A stretch of DNA of 11,386 nt from Alistipes sp. CAG:268 (GCA_000434235.1 FR892005.1:141897-153282), one strand, 5' to 3'. Positions 1-6,397 are shown, numbered from the stretch's first letter. Notes: generated by a model from the letters alone, not told the origin. Made by a program: numbers and translations.

Positions 1-598
1 CTTTGCCGCCACCGAGGGCCTCGTAGGCCAGGCGGGCGGTCTCGTAGTCGGCGCGGGCGGTCTCGAACTCCTTCTGGGAGACGATCCGGTCGCCGACCAG
101 TTTGCCGGCTCGCTCATAGGCGGCCCGTGCCGTCTCATAGGCGATGCGGGCCCGTTCGACCGGGTCGCCATCCTGCAGGTGGGCCGACGAGACGTGCAGC
201 AATGCACTCCCTTCGTCCACCTGCGCTCCTTCGGTGAGGGTGCCGGGGAGGGAGACTACGCCCGGGACGGAGGCCACGACGGTCTTCTCGTCTCCCGGGG
301 CCGGGAGGATGCGGCCGCTGGCGACGATCACCTCGCGGAAGGGGCCGCGGACGACCGTATCCACGACGACGCCTGCGGCGCGGGCCTTTTCGGCCGGCAG
401 CGAGATCTCGCCGGCATGGCCGTGCCCGGCTTCGGCTTCGTGTCCGTGGGCCTCGTGCTCTTCCGGTGTTTCGTGCTCGTGGAGGTGGGTCTCCACGGCG
501 GGATCGTGCTCTTCGTGGGCATGATTATGCGGACCCGTGCCGTGGCAGGCGACCAGCGCCAGGGAGCCGAGCAGGGCCATAAGGGTTCTCGTTTTCAT
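1..598 (-). CDS. RND/HlyD-family efflux periplasmic adaptor lipoprotein, His-rich (partial)
   Basis: The N-terminal 199 residues of a membrane-fusion (adaptor) protein of the CzcB/CusB type; the rest lies beyond the left edge. Such proteins link an inner-membrane RND pump to a TolC-like channel. The start ATG at 598 begins a lipoprotein signal (MKTRTLMALLGSLALVAC, lipobox LVAC, Cys18). Residues 19-61 hold 13 histidines mixed with Glu and Asp, a likely metal-binding tail. From about residue 64 there is an adaptor-like beta/lipoyl region (ISLPAEKARAAGV, then VVASVPGVVSLPGTLTEGAQV), followed from about 150 by an Ala/Glu/Arg-rich helical hairpin (RARIAYETARAAYERAG). The frame is open to the edge. 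The gene follows a Fur-family regulator on the same strand by 135 bases and has its own candidate promoter and operator. The family call is firm; that the substrate is a divalent metal is inferred from the His-rich segment and the neighbour. Confidence 0.88.
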   Translation of the reverse strand, partial: MKTRTLMALLGSLALVACHGTGPHNHAHEEHDPAVETHLHEHETPEEHEAHGHEAEAGHGHAGEISLPAEKARAAGVVVDTVVRGPFREVIVASGRILPAPGDEKTVVASVPGVVSLPGTLTEGAQVDEGSALLHVSSAHLQDGDPVERARIAYETARAAYERAGKLVGDRIVSQKEFETARADYETARLAYEALGGGK

Positions 599-631
599 GG
601 ATTTTTATCGATTGTTTTTTTATTTCCGGGG

Positions 632-668
632 CAAAGATAACCTTTCGTCCCTGCAACCGGGTTGCAAA
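632..668 (-). promoter_or_regulatory. Candidate promoter of the adaptor gene
   Basis: On the minus strand, TATCTTTG (639-632) matches the Bacteroidetes -7 consensus TAnnTTTG and lies about 35 bases upstream of the adaptor ATG. A TTTG at 668-665 could be the -33 element, but the 25-base spacer is longer than usual, so the promoter may be weak or regulated. The palindrome at 652-666 falls between the two elements. Confidence 0.5.
652..666. promoter_or_regulatory. 7-1-7 inverted repeat, candidate Fur-family operator
   Basis: TGCAACC-G-GGTTGCA is a perfect 7-1-7 inverted repeat, the geometry known for PerR and Fur boxes, though the bases differ from those of the classical boxes. It lies in the adaptor promoter, upstream of the -7 box, where a bound repressor would block RNA polymerase. 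A further GGTTGC half-site lies 15 bases away (675-680). The gene for a Fur-family protein ends only 68 bases away. The repeat is seen directly; the assignment to this regulator is inferred. Confidence 0.5.
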
Positions 669-733
669 TCCGTCGGTTGCCGGGGCGGCGGCGTGTGCGG
701 GCCGGGAAAGGGCGTCTTACGGTCGGGGAGGCG

Positions 734-1156
734 TCAGCGGGCTTTCGAGCATCGCTCGCAGATGCCCTTGACCGTGTAATTGACCGAGTGCATGACGAAT
801 CCCTCGGGGAGAGTCGTGACCGGGATCTGGACCTTCTTCAGACAGTAGGTCCGGTGGCACACCTCGCAGAAGAAGTGGGCGTGCATGTCCGCCACCGAGC
901 AGGCGGAGTCGCTGTCACAAACCTCATACTTGACCGATCCGCTCCCGTCCTCGATGTCGTGGATCAGGCGGTTCTGGAGGAAGTGGCCGAGCGTACGGAA
1001 GATGCTCGAGCGGTCCACGGTCCCGAGCATGCCCTCCAGTTCGGCCAGCGAGACGGCCCGCGATGCGGCGAGCATCGCCTCCAGCACCAGGATGCGGTTT
1101 GCCGTGGGCTTGATGCCCCGTTTTTCCAGCCGTTCGATGTATTTGCTGTTGTCCAT
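734..1156 (-). CDS. Fur-family transcriptional regulator
   Basis: A 140-residue ferric-uptake-regulator-family protein, close to the family's usual length. Start ATG at 1156 (MDNSKYIERLEKRG) is preferred over upstream in-frame starts because those run through promoter-like AT-rich DNA and a terminator, and the Fur fold begins here. Residues 1-80 form the winged helix (GIKPTANRILVLEAML, then DRSSIFRTLGHFLQ as recognition helix). Residues 90-140 form the dimerisation domain with His92 and His94 (MHAHFF) and two structural zinc pairs, Cys97/Cys100 (CEVC) and Cys133/Cys136 (CERC). The helix that in E. coli Fur supplies His32/His33 reads RAVSLAEL here, so the interdomain metal ligands appear absent. 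The gene sits between a TolC-like channel and a His-rich adaptor on one strand, which suggests control of metal efflux or uptake, but whether it senses zinc, iron or peroxide cannot be decided from sequence. Confidence 0.9.
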   Translation of the reverse strand: MDNSKYIERLEKRGIKPTANRILVLEAMLAASRAVSLAELEGMLGTVDRSSIFRTLGHFLQNRLIHDIEDGSGSVKYEVCDSDSACSVADMHAHFFCEVCHRTYCLKKVQIPVTTLPEGFVMHSVNYTVKGICERCSKAR

Positions 1157-1184
1157 TGGCGGTCGGGTGACGCGGTATACGATG

Positions 1185-1192
1185 CAAAAATA
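1185..1192 (-). promoter_or_regulatory. Candidate -7 box of the fur-like gene
   Basis: TATTTTTG on the minus strand matches TAnnTTTG and lies 28 bases upstream of the regulator's ATG. No clear TTG appears at the expected -33 distance. If used, the regulator is transcribed independently of the terminator just upstream (1237-1268). Confidence 0.45.
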
Positions 1193-1236
1193 GTACTTAT
1201 TGTCGGATTTTCGGCCGTTTTTTTGTCCCGGGGGCG

Positions 1237-1268
1237 AAAAAAGGCGGGACGGTCGAAGCCGTCCCGCC
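1237..1268 (-). terminator. Intrinsic terminator, minus strand
   Basis: Read on the minus strand, GGCGGGACGG (1268-1259), loop CTTCGA, and CCGTCCCGCC (1252-1243) form a perfect 10-bp GC-rich stem followed at once by six U (1242-1237). It could end tolC transcripts or a separate RNA starting in the gap, or it could attenuate read-through into the fur-like gene 80 bases downstream. There is no T tract on the plus-strand side. Confidence 0.85.
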
Positions 1269-1431
1269 CGCCGGTGTTGCGTCACACCCATTCTGCCGAT
1301 CGGCGAATCGTGCAGAATGTATCTCTCGGATCGTGTACCGGAGCGGAACCGGTTCGCCGGAACGGAAATCCCGATTGCCTGGAACAAAGAAACGATAATT
1401 CCGCGACACACGCAAGAGGTTGTCGGATATT
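1237..1431 (-). ncRNA. Candidate structured small RNA or fur leader
   Basis: Between the channel gene and the regulator gene, the minus strand shows a run of hairpins and no convincing ORF. First, CCGG-bounded arms around AACCGGTT (1360-1338). Second, CATTCTGC (1319-1312 on the plus strand reads GCAGAATG) pairs with 1296-1289 and is extended inward by a further 4-bp ATCG/CGAT stem after a one-base bulge, with a six-base loop. Third, directly adjacent, GGTGT-6-ACACC (1288-1273). Fourth, the terminator at 1268-1243 with its U tract. A possible promoter precedes it (TTG at 1468-1466, 20 bases, TATTTTTA at 1445-1438), placing the 5' end near 1431 and the length near 195 nt. It may be a free small RNA or an attenuating leader for the fur-like gene. 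I do not recognise a known family. Confidence 0.5.
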
Positions 1432-1437
1432 TTATTG

Positions 1438-1468
1438 TAAAAATATGCAATTTTTTATATTAATACAA
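1438..1468 (-). promoter_or_regulatory. Candidate promoter of the structured RNA
   Basis: Minus strand TTG (1468-1466), a 20-base spacer, then TATTTTTA (1445-1438), one base off the TAnnTTTG consensus. The surrounding 1430-1470 is much richer in AT than its flanks. The match is imperfect, so the call is tentative. Confidence 0.35.
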
Positions 1469-1570
1469 CGAAACGGAGGATTTTTTCGGGCCGAACGGAC
1501 CGGACGGGACAAGGCATTGAGTGAAAACGGGATCGGAGGCCCGGGAAGGGGAATGGCGCGGAACTCTTTT

Positions 1571-2992
1571 TCAGAGCCGTCCGCAGACCTTCTGCAATTC
1601 GTAATAGGTATAGATCACCTCCGTGCGGGCCGTGGTCAGACGCAGTTGCGATTCGAGGCGCAGCCTGTCGGCGTCGAGCAGGTCGGTCAGGATGGCCAGC
1701 TGTTCGAGGTAGCGGTTCTGCATGATGCGGTAGTTCTCCTCGGCCTGGCGAACGGACAGTTCAAGGGTCCGGACCCGTTCGATCGCCTCCTCGTGGCGCA
1801 GGAAGGCCGTGCGCACCGTCATGCGGACCTGCTGGAGCCGCTGCTCCTCGGCATTGCGCCCCAGTTCGACGTAACGTTGCTGCTCCCGCACCTTGTGGCG
1901 GTTGCGGTAAAGCGCCGAGAGCGGGTAGGAGATCGAGAGTCCGATGTTCCAGTTGTTGTTGTAGAGGTCCTGAAGCGTGCGGGCGATCGGGCGCGCCAGG
2001 GCATTGCCCGCGTAGAGCGAGACGGTCGGGTAGTAGGCGGCCCGGGCCAGGCGCACTTCGTTGCGGGCCAGGTCGGTCTGGGCCCGGAGCACGCGCAGCG
2101 AGGGGTCGTTCTCGCAGGCGGCATCGACATAGGCTTCGTAGGGGGTGGGCTCTACGGCCAGGTGCAGCAGCGTCGCGTCGGGCAGGATGATCGTCCCCTC
2201 GTCGATCCCCATCCAGATGTCGAGCCGCTGCGAGGCGATGCGGGCGTTGTCGATGGCCTCGCGCAGCGAAAGTCGGTCGTCGGTCAGACGCATCTGGCTG
2301 CGCAGCACGTCGTTATTGGTGATCAGACCTTCGGCCTTCATCTGCCGGATGTCCCTGAGCCGCCGCTCCGACTCTTCGATGTTGCGGCGCAGCACGTCGC
2401 ACTGTTTCCACAGGGCGAAGAGGTCCATGTACTGGCGCAGCAACTCGAGTTTCACCTCCGCACAGTCGGCCTGTGTGCCGAGGCGGGCGATCCGCTCCTC
2501 GATTTCGGCCCGGCGGATGCTGCCGCGGATGCGGCCGCCCTCGTAGAGCGGCTGGACGATGTCGATGGCGTAGTTCTGCGACCAGTCGGGGGCATCGGGA
2601 TAGGAGGCGTCGCTCAGACCGTGTTCGAAGACGACGGGCTGCCCCACGAAGCCGCCCTTGAGGCCGACGTTCACCTCCGGCAGACGTTCCGTGCGGGCCG
2701 TGCGGCTGCGGTCGCTGCTGGCCTCTTCCTCGATGCGGCCGGCCTGGAGACGGAGGCTGTTTTTAACGCCGAGCTCCAGCAGCCGCTCCACCGCAAGCCG
2801 GGGCGTGTCGGTCAGCAGCCGCTCTACCGTAAGCAGGAGCGTGTCGGTCTCGGGGACGTATGTGGCGGCGGATGCGCTCTCCCCGCATGTGGAAAGGGGG
2901 AGGGGCTGCGCTGCCGTGCGGAGTGTCGGCAGGCAGAGCGCGGCGGTCAGCAGGATGGCAAGCGGCCGTATGGGGCGAATAGAGTGCGGCAT
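1571..2992 (-). CDS. TolC-family outer-membrane efflux channel
   Basis: A 473-residue outer-membrane factor, the exit duct of tripartite efflux or type I secretion systems. ATG at 2992 is chosen because it starts a signal peptide (MPHSIRPIRPLAILLTAALC..., cleavage probably near TAA|QP, residue 28); the in-frame extension upstream crosses a promoter-like box. The two OEP halves are visible: long coiled-coil helices around residues 80-105 and 165-240 (ARLGTQADCAEVKLELLRQY, NIEESERRLRDI) and again 310-450 (SLRVLRAQTDLARNEVRLARAAYYPTV is followed by a beta segment and ELSVRQAEENYRIMQ), with QPLYEGGRIRGS and LSISYPLSALYRNRHKV as typical beta-strand turns. Residues 49-60 and 61-72 are a tandem duplicate. 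The same-strand adaptor downstream suggests joint function, but the fur-like gene and a terminator separate them. No promoter beyond a -7-like box is clear. Confidence 0.9.
   Translation of the reverse strand: MPHSIRPIRPLAILLTAALCLPTLRTAAQPLPLSTCGESASAATYVPETDTLLLTVERLLTDTPRLAVERLLELGVKNSLRLQAGRIEEEASSDRSRTARTERLPEVNVGLKGGFVGQPVVFEHGLSDASYPDAPDWSQNYAIDIVQPLYEGGRIRGSIRRAEIEERIARLGTQADCAEVKLELLRQYMDLFALWKQCDVLRRNIEESERRLRDIRQMKAEGLITNNDVLRSQMRLTDDRLSLREAIDNARIASQRLDIWMGIDEGTIILPDATLLHLAVEPTPYEAYVDAACENDPSLRVLRAQTDLARNEVRLARAAYYPTVSLYAGNALARPIARTLQDLYNNNWNIGLSISYPLSALYRNRHKVREQQRYVELGRNAEEQRLQQVRMTVRTAFLRHEEAIERVRTLELSVRQAEENYRIMQNRYLEQLAILTDLLDADRLRLESQLRLTTARTEVIYTYYELQKVCGRL
2777..2849. repeat. 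36-bp tandem duplication inside tolC-like gene
   Basis: Two adjacent 36-base copies (about 2778-2813 and 2814-2849) agree at 32 of 36 positions by my count. They encode TDTLLLTVERLL followed by TDTPRLAVERLL, so the frame is kept. The repeat lies just after the signal peptide, at the start of the mature channel. Confidence 0.85.
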
Positions 2993-3076
2993 GGTACGTG
3001 AAAATGAGTCGGTGTTGTGTGTCGGAGAACCTCTCCGAACGGGCCCGGATCTGGAACTCCGGGGCGAATCCGGGTG

Positions 3077-3084
3077 CAAAATTA
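3077..3084 (-). promoter_or_regulatory. Candidate -7 box of the tolC-like gene
   Basis: TAATTTTG on the minus strand fits TAnnTTTG and lies 84 bases upstream of the channel's ATG. No TTG is seen at the expected -33 distance. The 304-base gap 2993-3296 between the divergent channel and kbl genes otherwise holds only the kbl promoter. Confidence 0.4.
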
Positions 3085-3213
3085 ATCCTTTTTTCGGAAT
3101 TCTCCGCACGGGCCGCCGACGGATTGTTACCGGGTTTCTGCCCGCCGAACTGTATCCTGCTGAGGAGGTTTGTCGGACGGTTGGAGGGCGGAATCGATAA
3201 AAAGTGCGTCGTT

Positions 3214-3247
3214 TTTGGTAAATTATCGCAAAATAGTTGTATATTTG
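3214..3247 (+). promoter_or_regulatory. Promoter of kbl
   Basis: TTTG (3214-3217), a 22-base spacer, and TATATTTG (3240-3247), an exact match to TAnnTTTG. This predicts a start near 3253 and a leader of about 44 bases before the kbl ATG at 3297. Confidence 0.65.
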
Positions 3248-3296
3248 TAACAGTTTGACACTACAAACCGGGAGTATTCATCAAAACTTAACGATA

Positions 3297-4484
3297 ATGT
3301 ACGGAAAAATCAAGGATTATCTCCGGCAGGAACTCGCAGAGATCGAGGCGGCCGGACTTTACAAGCGCGAGCGGATCATCGAGTCGCCCCAGCGCGCCGA
3401 AATCGAAGTGGCAGGCCGCAAGGTGCTGAACTTCTGCGCCAACAACTACCTCGGCCTGTCGGACAATCCGCGGCTGATCGAGGCTGCCAAGAAGGCGATG
3501 GACCGCCGCGGCTTCGGCATGTCTTCGGTCCGCTTCATCTGCGGCTGCCAGGATATCCACAAGGAGCTCGAGAAGGCCATCTCCGACTATTTCGGAACGG
3601 AGGATACGATCCTCTACGCCGCCTGCTTCGACGCCAACGGCGGTGTTTTCGAGCCGCTCTTCACGCAGGAGGACGCCATCATCTCCGATGCACTCAACCA
3701 CGCCTCGATCATCGACGGCGTGCGCCTGTGCAAGGCCGTGCGTTACCGCTATGCCAATGCCGACATGGCCGAACTGGAGGAGTGCCTCAAGAAGGCCCAG
3801 GCCCAGCGCTTCCGCATCATCTGCACCGACGGAGTCTTCTCGATGGACGGCAACGCCGCTCCGCTCGACAAGATCTGCGCCCTGGCCGAGAAGTATGACG
3901 CCCTGGTGATGGTGGACGAGTGCCACTCGGCCGGCGTGCTCGGCGAGACGGGCCGCGGCATCACGGAGCTCTACAACCTGCGCGGACAGGTCGATATCCT
4001 GACCGGTACGCTCGGCAAGGCCTTCGGCGGCGCCGTGGGCGGATTCACCACCGGCCGCAAGGAGATCATCGACATGCTCCGCCAGCGTTCGCGTCCCTAC
4101 CTCTTCTCCAACTCGCTGCCCCCCGCCGTCGTGGGTGCCTCGATCGAGATGTTCCGCATGCTGGCCGAGAGCAACGAGCTCCACGACCGTCTGGTGGCCA
4201 ACGTCGAGCACTTCCGCAAGGGCATGATGGCTGCCGGCTTCGATATCAAGCCCACGCAGTCGGCCATCTGCGCCGTGATGCTCTACGACGCCAAACTGTC
4301 GCAGGATTTCGCCGCCAAGCTGCAGGACGAGGGCGTCTTCGTGACGGGATTCTACTATCCGGTGGTTCCGAAGGGACAGGCCCGCATCCGCGTGCAGGTT
4401 TCGGCCGGACACACGACCGAGCAGCTCGACCGTTGCATCGCCGCCTTCACGAAGGTGGGCAAGGAACTGGGTGTTCTCAAGTAA
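3297..4484 (+). CDS. kbl: Glycine C-acetyltransferase (2-amino-3-ketobutyrate CoA ligase)
   Basis: A 395-residue PLP enzyme of the alpha-oxoamine synthase family; E. coli Kbl is 398 residues. It cleaves 2-amino-3-oxobutyrate with CoA to glycine and acetyl-CoA, the second step of threonine breakdown, in the cytoplasm. ATG at 3297 (MYGKIKDYLRQEL) matches the family N-terminus; an ATG 60 bases upstream falls inside the promoter. Visible motifs: NFCANNYLGLS (45-55), FGMSSVRFICG (73-83), NHASIIDG (134-141, His135 stacking on PLP), VDECHSAGVLG (206-216, Asp207 and His210 contacting the cofactor) and GTLGKAFGG (237-245, with Lys241 the Schiff-base lysine). Related BioF, HemA and SPT enzymes share the fold, but FGMSSVRFICG and the overall similarity favour Kbl. 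No threonine dehydrogenase gene is adjacent within the window. An Lrp-type gene follows after 16 bases. Confidence 0.95.
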   Translation: MYGKIKDYLRQELAEIEAAGLYKRERIIESPQRAEIEVAGRKVLNFCANNYLGLSDNPRLIEAAKKAMDRRGFGMSSVRFICGCQDIHKELEKAISDYFGTEDTILYAACFDANGGVFEPLFTQEDAIISDALNHASIIDGVRLCKAVRYRYANADMAELEECLKKAQAQRFRIICTDGVFSMDGNAAPLDKICALAEKYDALVMVDECHSAGVLGETGRGITELYNLRGQVDILTGTLGKAFGGAVGGFTTGRKEIIDMLRQRSRPYLFSNSLPPAVVGASIEMFRMLAESNELHDRLVANVEHFRKGMMAAGFDIKPTQSAICAVMLYDAKLSQDFAAKLQDEGVFVTGFYYPVVPKGQARIRVQVSAGHTTEQLDRCIAAFTKVGKELGVLK

Positions 4485-4500
4485 ACAGGACCGACGCGAT

Positions 4501-4974
4501 ATGGCAAAAGCAGTATTGGACGCGATCGATCGGAAAATCCTCAAGTATCTGATCAAGAATGCGCGAATGCCCTTTTTGGAGATCGCGCGCGAATGCGGTA
4601 TTTCGGGAGCCGCCATTCACCAGCGTATCCGCAAGCTCGATGAGGCCGGCGTGATCCTCGGAAGCCGTCTGATCGTCAATCCCAAGATGATGGGATTCGA
4701 TGTCTGCGCGCACGTGAGCATCACGCTGAGCGATCCGAAGCTGCTCTCGCAGGCCGTCGATGCCTTGAAGAAGGTCCCCGAGATCGTGGAATGCCATTTC
4801 ATCACGGGAGCCGGCAACATCCTGGTGAAACTCTACTGCGTGGACAACGAGCACCTCATGCGGACGATCTTCGACAGCATCCTCCACATCCAGGGCCTGG
4901 CCACGACCGAGACCTCCATCTCGCTGCAGGAGGTGTTCCAGCGCGAGATCAACATTGATTTCATCGACGAGTGA
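4501..4974 (+). CDS. Lrp/AsnC-family transcriptional regulator
   Basis: A 157-residue feast/famine regulator. ATG at 4501 (MAKAVLDAIDRKILKYL) gives the standard N-terminus; an in-frame ATG 30 bases upstream overlaps the end of kbl and is less likely. The helix-turn-helix covers about residues 8-55 (FLEIARECGISGAAIHQRIRKL), followed by the RAM effector domain from about 66 to 145 (VCAHVSITL, VPEIVECHFITGAGNILVKL, TETSISLQEV). The effector-pocket signature usually written GxxD reads GAGN here. It is almost certainly co-transcribed with kbl (16-base gap) and followed by a terminator. In E. coli Lrp represses tdh-kbl and leucine relieves this, so local control of kbl or amino-acid sensing is reasonable, but the ligand is unknown. 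Confidence 0.92.
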   Translation: MAKAVLDAIDRKILKYLIKNARMPFLEIARECGISGAAIHQRIRKLDEAGVILGSRLIVNPKMMGFDVCAHVSITLSDPKLLSQAVDALKKVPEIVECHFITGAGNILVKLYCVDNEHLMRTIFDSILHIQGLATTETSISLQEVFQREINIDFIDE

Positions 4975-5012
4975 TTCCGGAAGCGATTCCGGACCGCCCG
5001 TCCGACAACGGC

Positions 5013-5050
5013 GAGGGGCCGCACTTGCAAGTGCGGCCCCCTCGTTTTTT
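5013..5050 (+). terminator. Intrinsic terminator of kbl-lrp unit
   Basis: Arms GGGGCCGCACTTG (5015-5027) and CAAGTGCGGCCCC (5028-5040) form a perfect 26-base inverted repeat, extended by GA/TC around a one-base bulge, and followed by CG and six T (5045-5050). It ends plus-strand transcription between two convergent genes. Confidence 0.9.
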
Positions 5051-5080
5051 CATGCCCGTGCGTTGTGCCCGGCTCGTGTG

Positions 5081-5096
5081 CCCGGCGTGTGCCGGG
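5081..5096. other. GC-rich hairpin at end of the XylR-like gene
   Basis: CCCGGC-GTGT-GCCGGG is a perfect 6-bp stem with a four-base loop starting one base after the stop codon of the minus-strand regulator. It has no U tract in either direction, so it may only slow or protect the 3' end of the transcript. Confidence 0.5.
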
Positions 5097-5097
5097 T

Positions 5098-6276
5098 TCA
5101 GTGTTTCAGGCGGAGGATCTCGCGGCGGTACTCCGAGGGGGTCATGCCCCGCTGTTGCCGGAACATCCGCGAGAGGTTCTTGATATCCGAGAAGCCCAGC
5201 TCGATGGCTGCTTCGGAGACGCTCATGCCCTCGCACAGCAGCTGGGCGACCTTCTCGATGCGGGTCTGGAGGATGTAGTCGTAGATCGACGTGCCCATGC
5301 TCCGTTTGAAACGGGTCTCGAGCAGCCGGCGCGAGAGCGGTACCAGCTCGACCAGCTCGTCCACCGTGATCTTCTGGCTGATGTTCTCGTGGATGTACTT
5401 CAGCACCTCGGCGATGTGCTGGTCGTTGTTGGCGTAGATGTCGGTCGATTGGCGCGTGACGATGTGCGTCGGCTGGACCATGACGTCCTCGCGCGGGGTG
5501 GCCGGGTCGCGGAGGATGCGGTCGATCAGTTGGGCGACATCGTAGCCGCCCTGTTCGATGTTCTGGTTGAGCGACGAGAGGTTGGGCGAGGAGAGACGGC
5601 AGATCGTCTCGTCGTTGTCTACGCCCAGCACCGCGATGTCGTCGGGGATGCGCAGCCGACCCCCCCCCTCGCCCTGCTGGCAGGCTTCGGTGATGTGGTA
5701 GGCGTGGTTGTCGTCGCAGGCCATGATCGCCACTGGTTTGGGCAGCGACTGCAGCCAGGTCACCAGCTGGTTCGTGTCGTAATCCCACAGGGCGTTCTGC
5801 GTGTTCTTGCACAACGCCGAGAAGGTGAACGACGGGTTCGCGGCACGGACCGTTTCGCGGAATCCCTGCATGCGCTCGTCGGACCAGACGACGTCGCGCG
5901 TGCCGTAGAAGGCGAAGTGGCGGAATCCTTTCTTGGCGAAGTACTCGGCCCCCATTTTCCCGGCCAGGAAGTGGGGCCCGGTGATGTTGGGAATGGTCGT
6001 GAAGCGCGCCTTGAAGTCCTGGGCGATGGTGATGATGCCGTTGCGGGCGAACAGCTCGACGTTGTCCGTGTTGTAGAACTGCCCGATGACGGCGTCGGCA
6101 CGCATCTTTTTGGCCAGGTCGATGACCGCCTCGATGCCGAACTTGTCGCGGATCGACAGCGGCAGCCGGCAGAGGCTCCAGGCCTGCCCGACGGCGTGGG
6201 CATAGCGGGCGATGCCGAGCAGCAGGTTGCGGGCGTAGGCTTCCGAGAAGTCGGTCAGAAAGAGGATGCGTGCCAT
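5098..6276 (-). CDS. XylR-like AraC-family transcriptional regulator
   Basis: 392 residues, the same length as E. coli XylR. Residues 1-280 are a LacI/periplasmic-binding-protein-like sugar sensor (MARILFLTDFSEAYARNLLLGI, then IVTRQS at its end; the DNDE-type strand AVLGVDNDETICRLSSPNLSS at about 215-235 is typical of XylR). Residues 288-386 are an AraC DNA-binding domain (SVSEAAIELGFSDIKNLSRM, FRQQRGMTPSEYRR). It is cytoplasmic and without membrane segments, unlike the hybrid two-component sensors common in Bacteroidetes. It is divergent from the GH92 operon across 221 bases and is the obvious candidate activator of it, with a mannose- or related sugar as possible ligand (inference). Nine C in a row on the plus strand (5660-5668) encode Gly204-Gly206 inside QQGEGGGR, a small expansion compared with the usual text of this loop. 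Confidence 0.92.
   Translation of the reverse strand: MARILFLTDFSEAYARNLLLGIARYAHAVGQAWSLCRLPLSIRDKFGIEAVIDLAKKMRADAVIGQFYNTDNVELFARNGIITIAQDFKARFTTIPNITGPHFLAGKMGAEYFAKKGFRHFAFYGTRDVVWSDERMQGFRETVRAANPSFTFSALCKNTQNALWDYDTNQLVTWLQSLPKPVAIMACDDNHAYHITEACQQGEGGGRLRIPDDIAVLGVDNDETICRLSSPNLSSLNQNIEQGGYDVAQLIDRILRDPATPREDVMVQPTHIVTRQSTDIYANNDQHIAEVLKYIHENISQKITVDELVELVPLSRRLLETRFKRSMGTSIYDYILQTRIEKVAQLLCEGMSVSEAAIELGFSDIKNLSRMFRQQRGMTPSEYRREILRLKH
5660..5668. repeat. C9/G9 homopolymer in the XylR-like gene
   Basis: Nine consecutive C on the plus strand (G on the coding strand) at codons 203-206 of the regulator. A one-base slip would truncate the protein before its AraC DNA-binding domain. Conserved sequence on both sides is in one frame, so the gene is intact as given. 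Confidence 0.95.
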
Positions 6277-6397
6277 GGCGGGAGCGGCTTTTCCGGGATA
6301 AAGTTAGCTTTTTTTCGGGAAAATTCGTCTTTTTGTGCGATTTTCGTATTTCTTTTGCAACTCCGTAAGGCTGTCGGGGGCGTATGGAACGGATGGT

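Noticed and set aside
1193..1198. AGTACT palindrome next to the fur-like gene's -7 box as an autoregulatory operator
   Set aside because: Only six bases are symmetric, the flanks match imperfectly, and it does not resemble the 652-666 palindrome.
1197..1415. 72-codon minus-strand frame in the 414-base gap
   Set aside because: It starts with TTG, runs straight through the terminator stem and U tract, and has no recognisable features; the hairpins argue for RNA instead.
662..3001. 779-codon open frame on the plus strand opposite the fur-like and tolC-like genes
   Set aside because: It runs across two well-recognised genes in the opposite direction plus a terminator and promoter region; its protein is low-complexity and Val/Gly/Arg-rich, typical of antisense frames in GC-rich DNA.
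3288..4616. 442-codon minus-strand frame opposite kbl
   Set aside because: Fully antisense to kbl, which has all family motifs; the translated product resembles no fold I know and reflects codon bias.
4973..4993. GATTCCGGA repeated directly with a 12-base period just after the lrp-like gene
   Set aside because: Only two short copies before a terminator; most likely chance or a minor slippage product.
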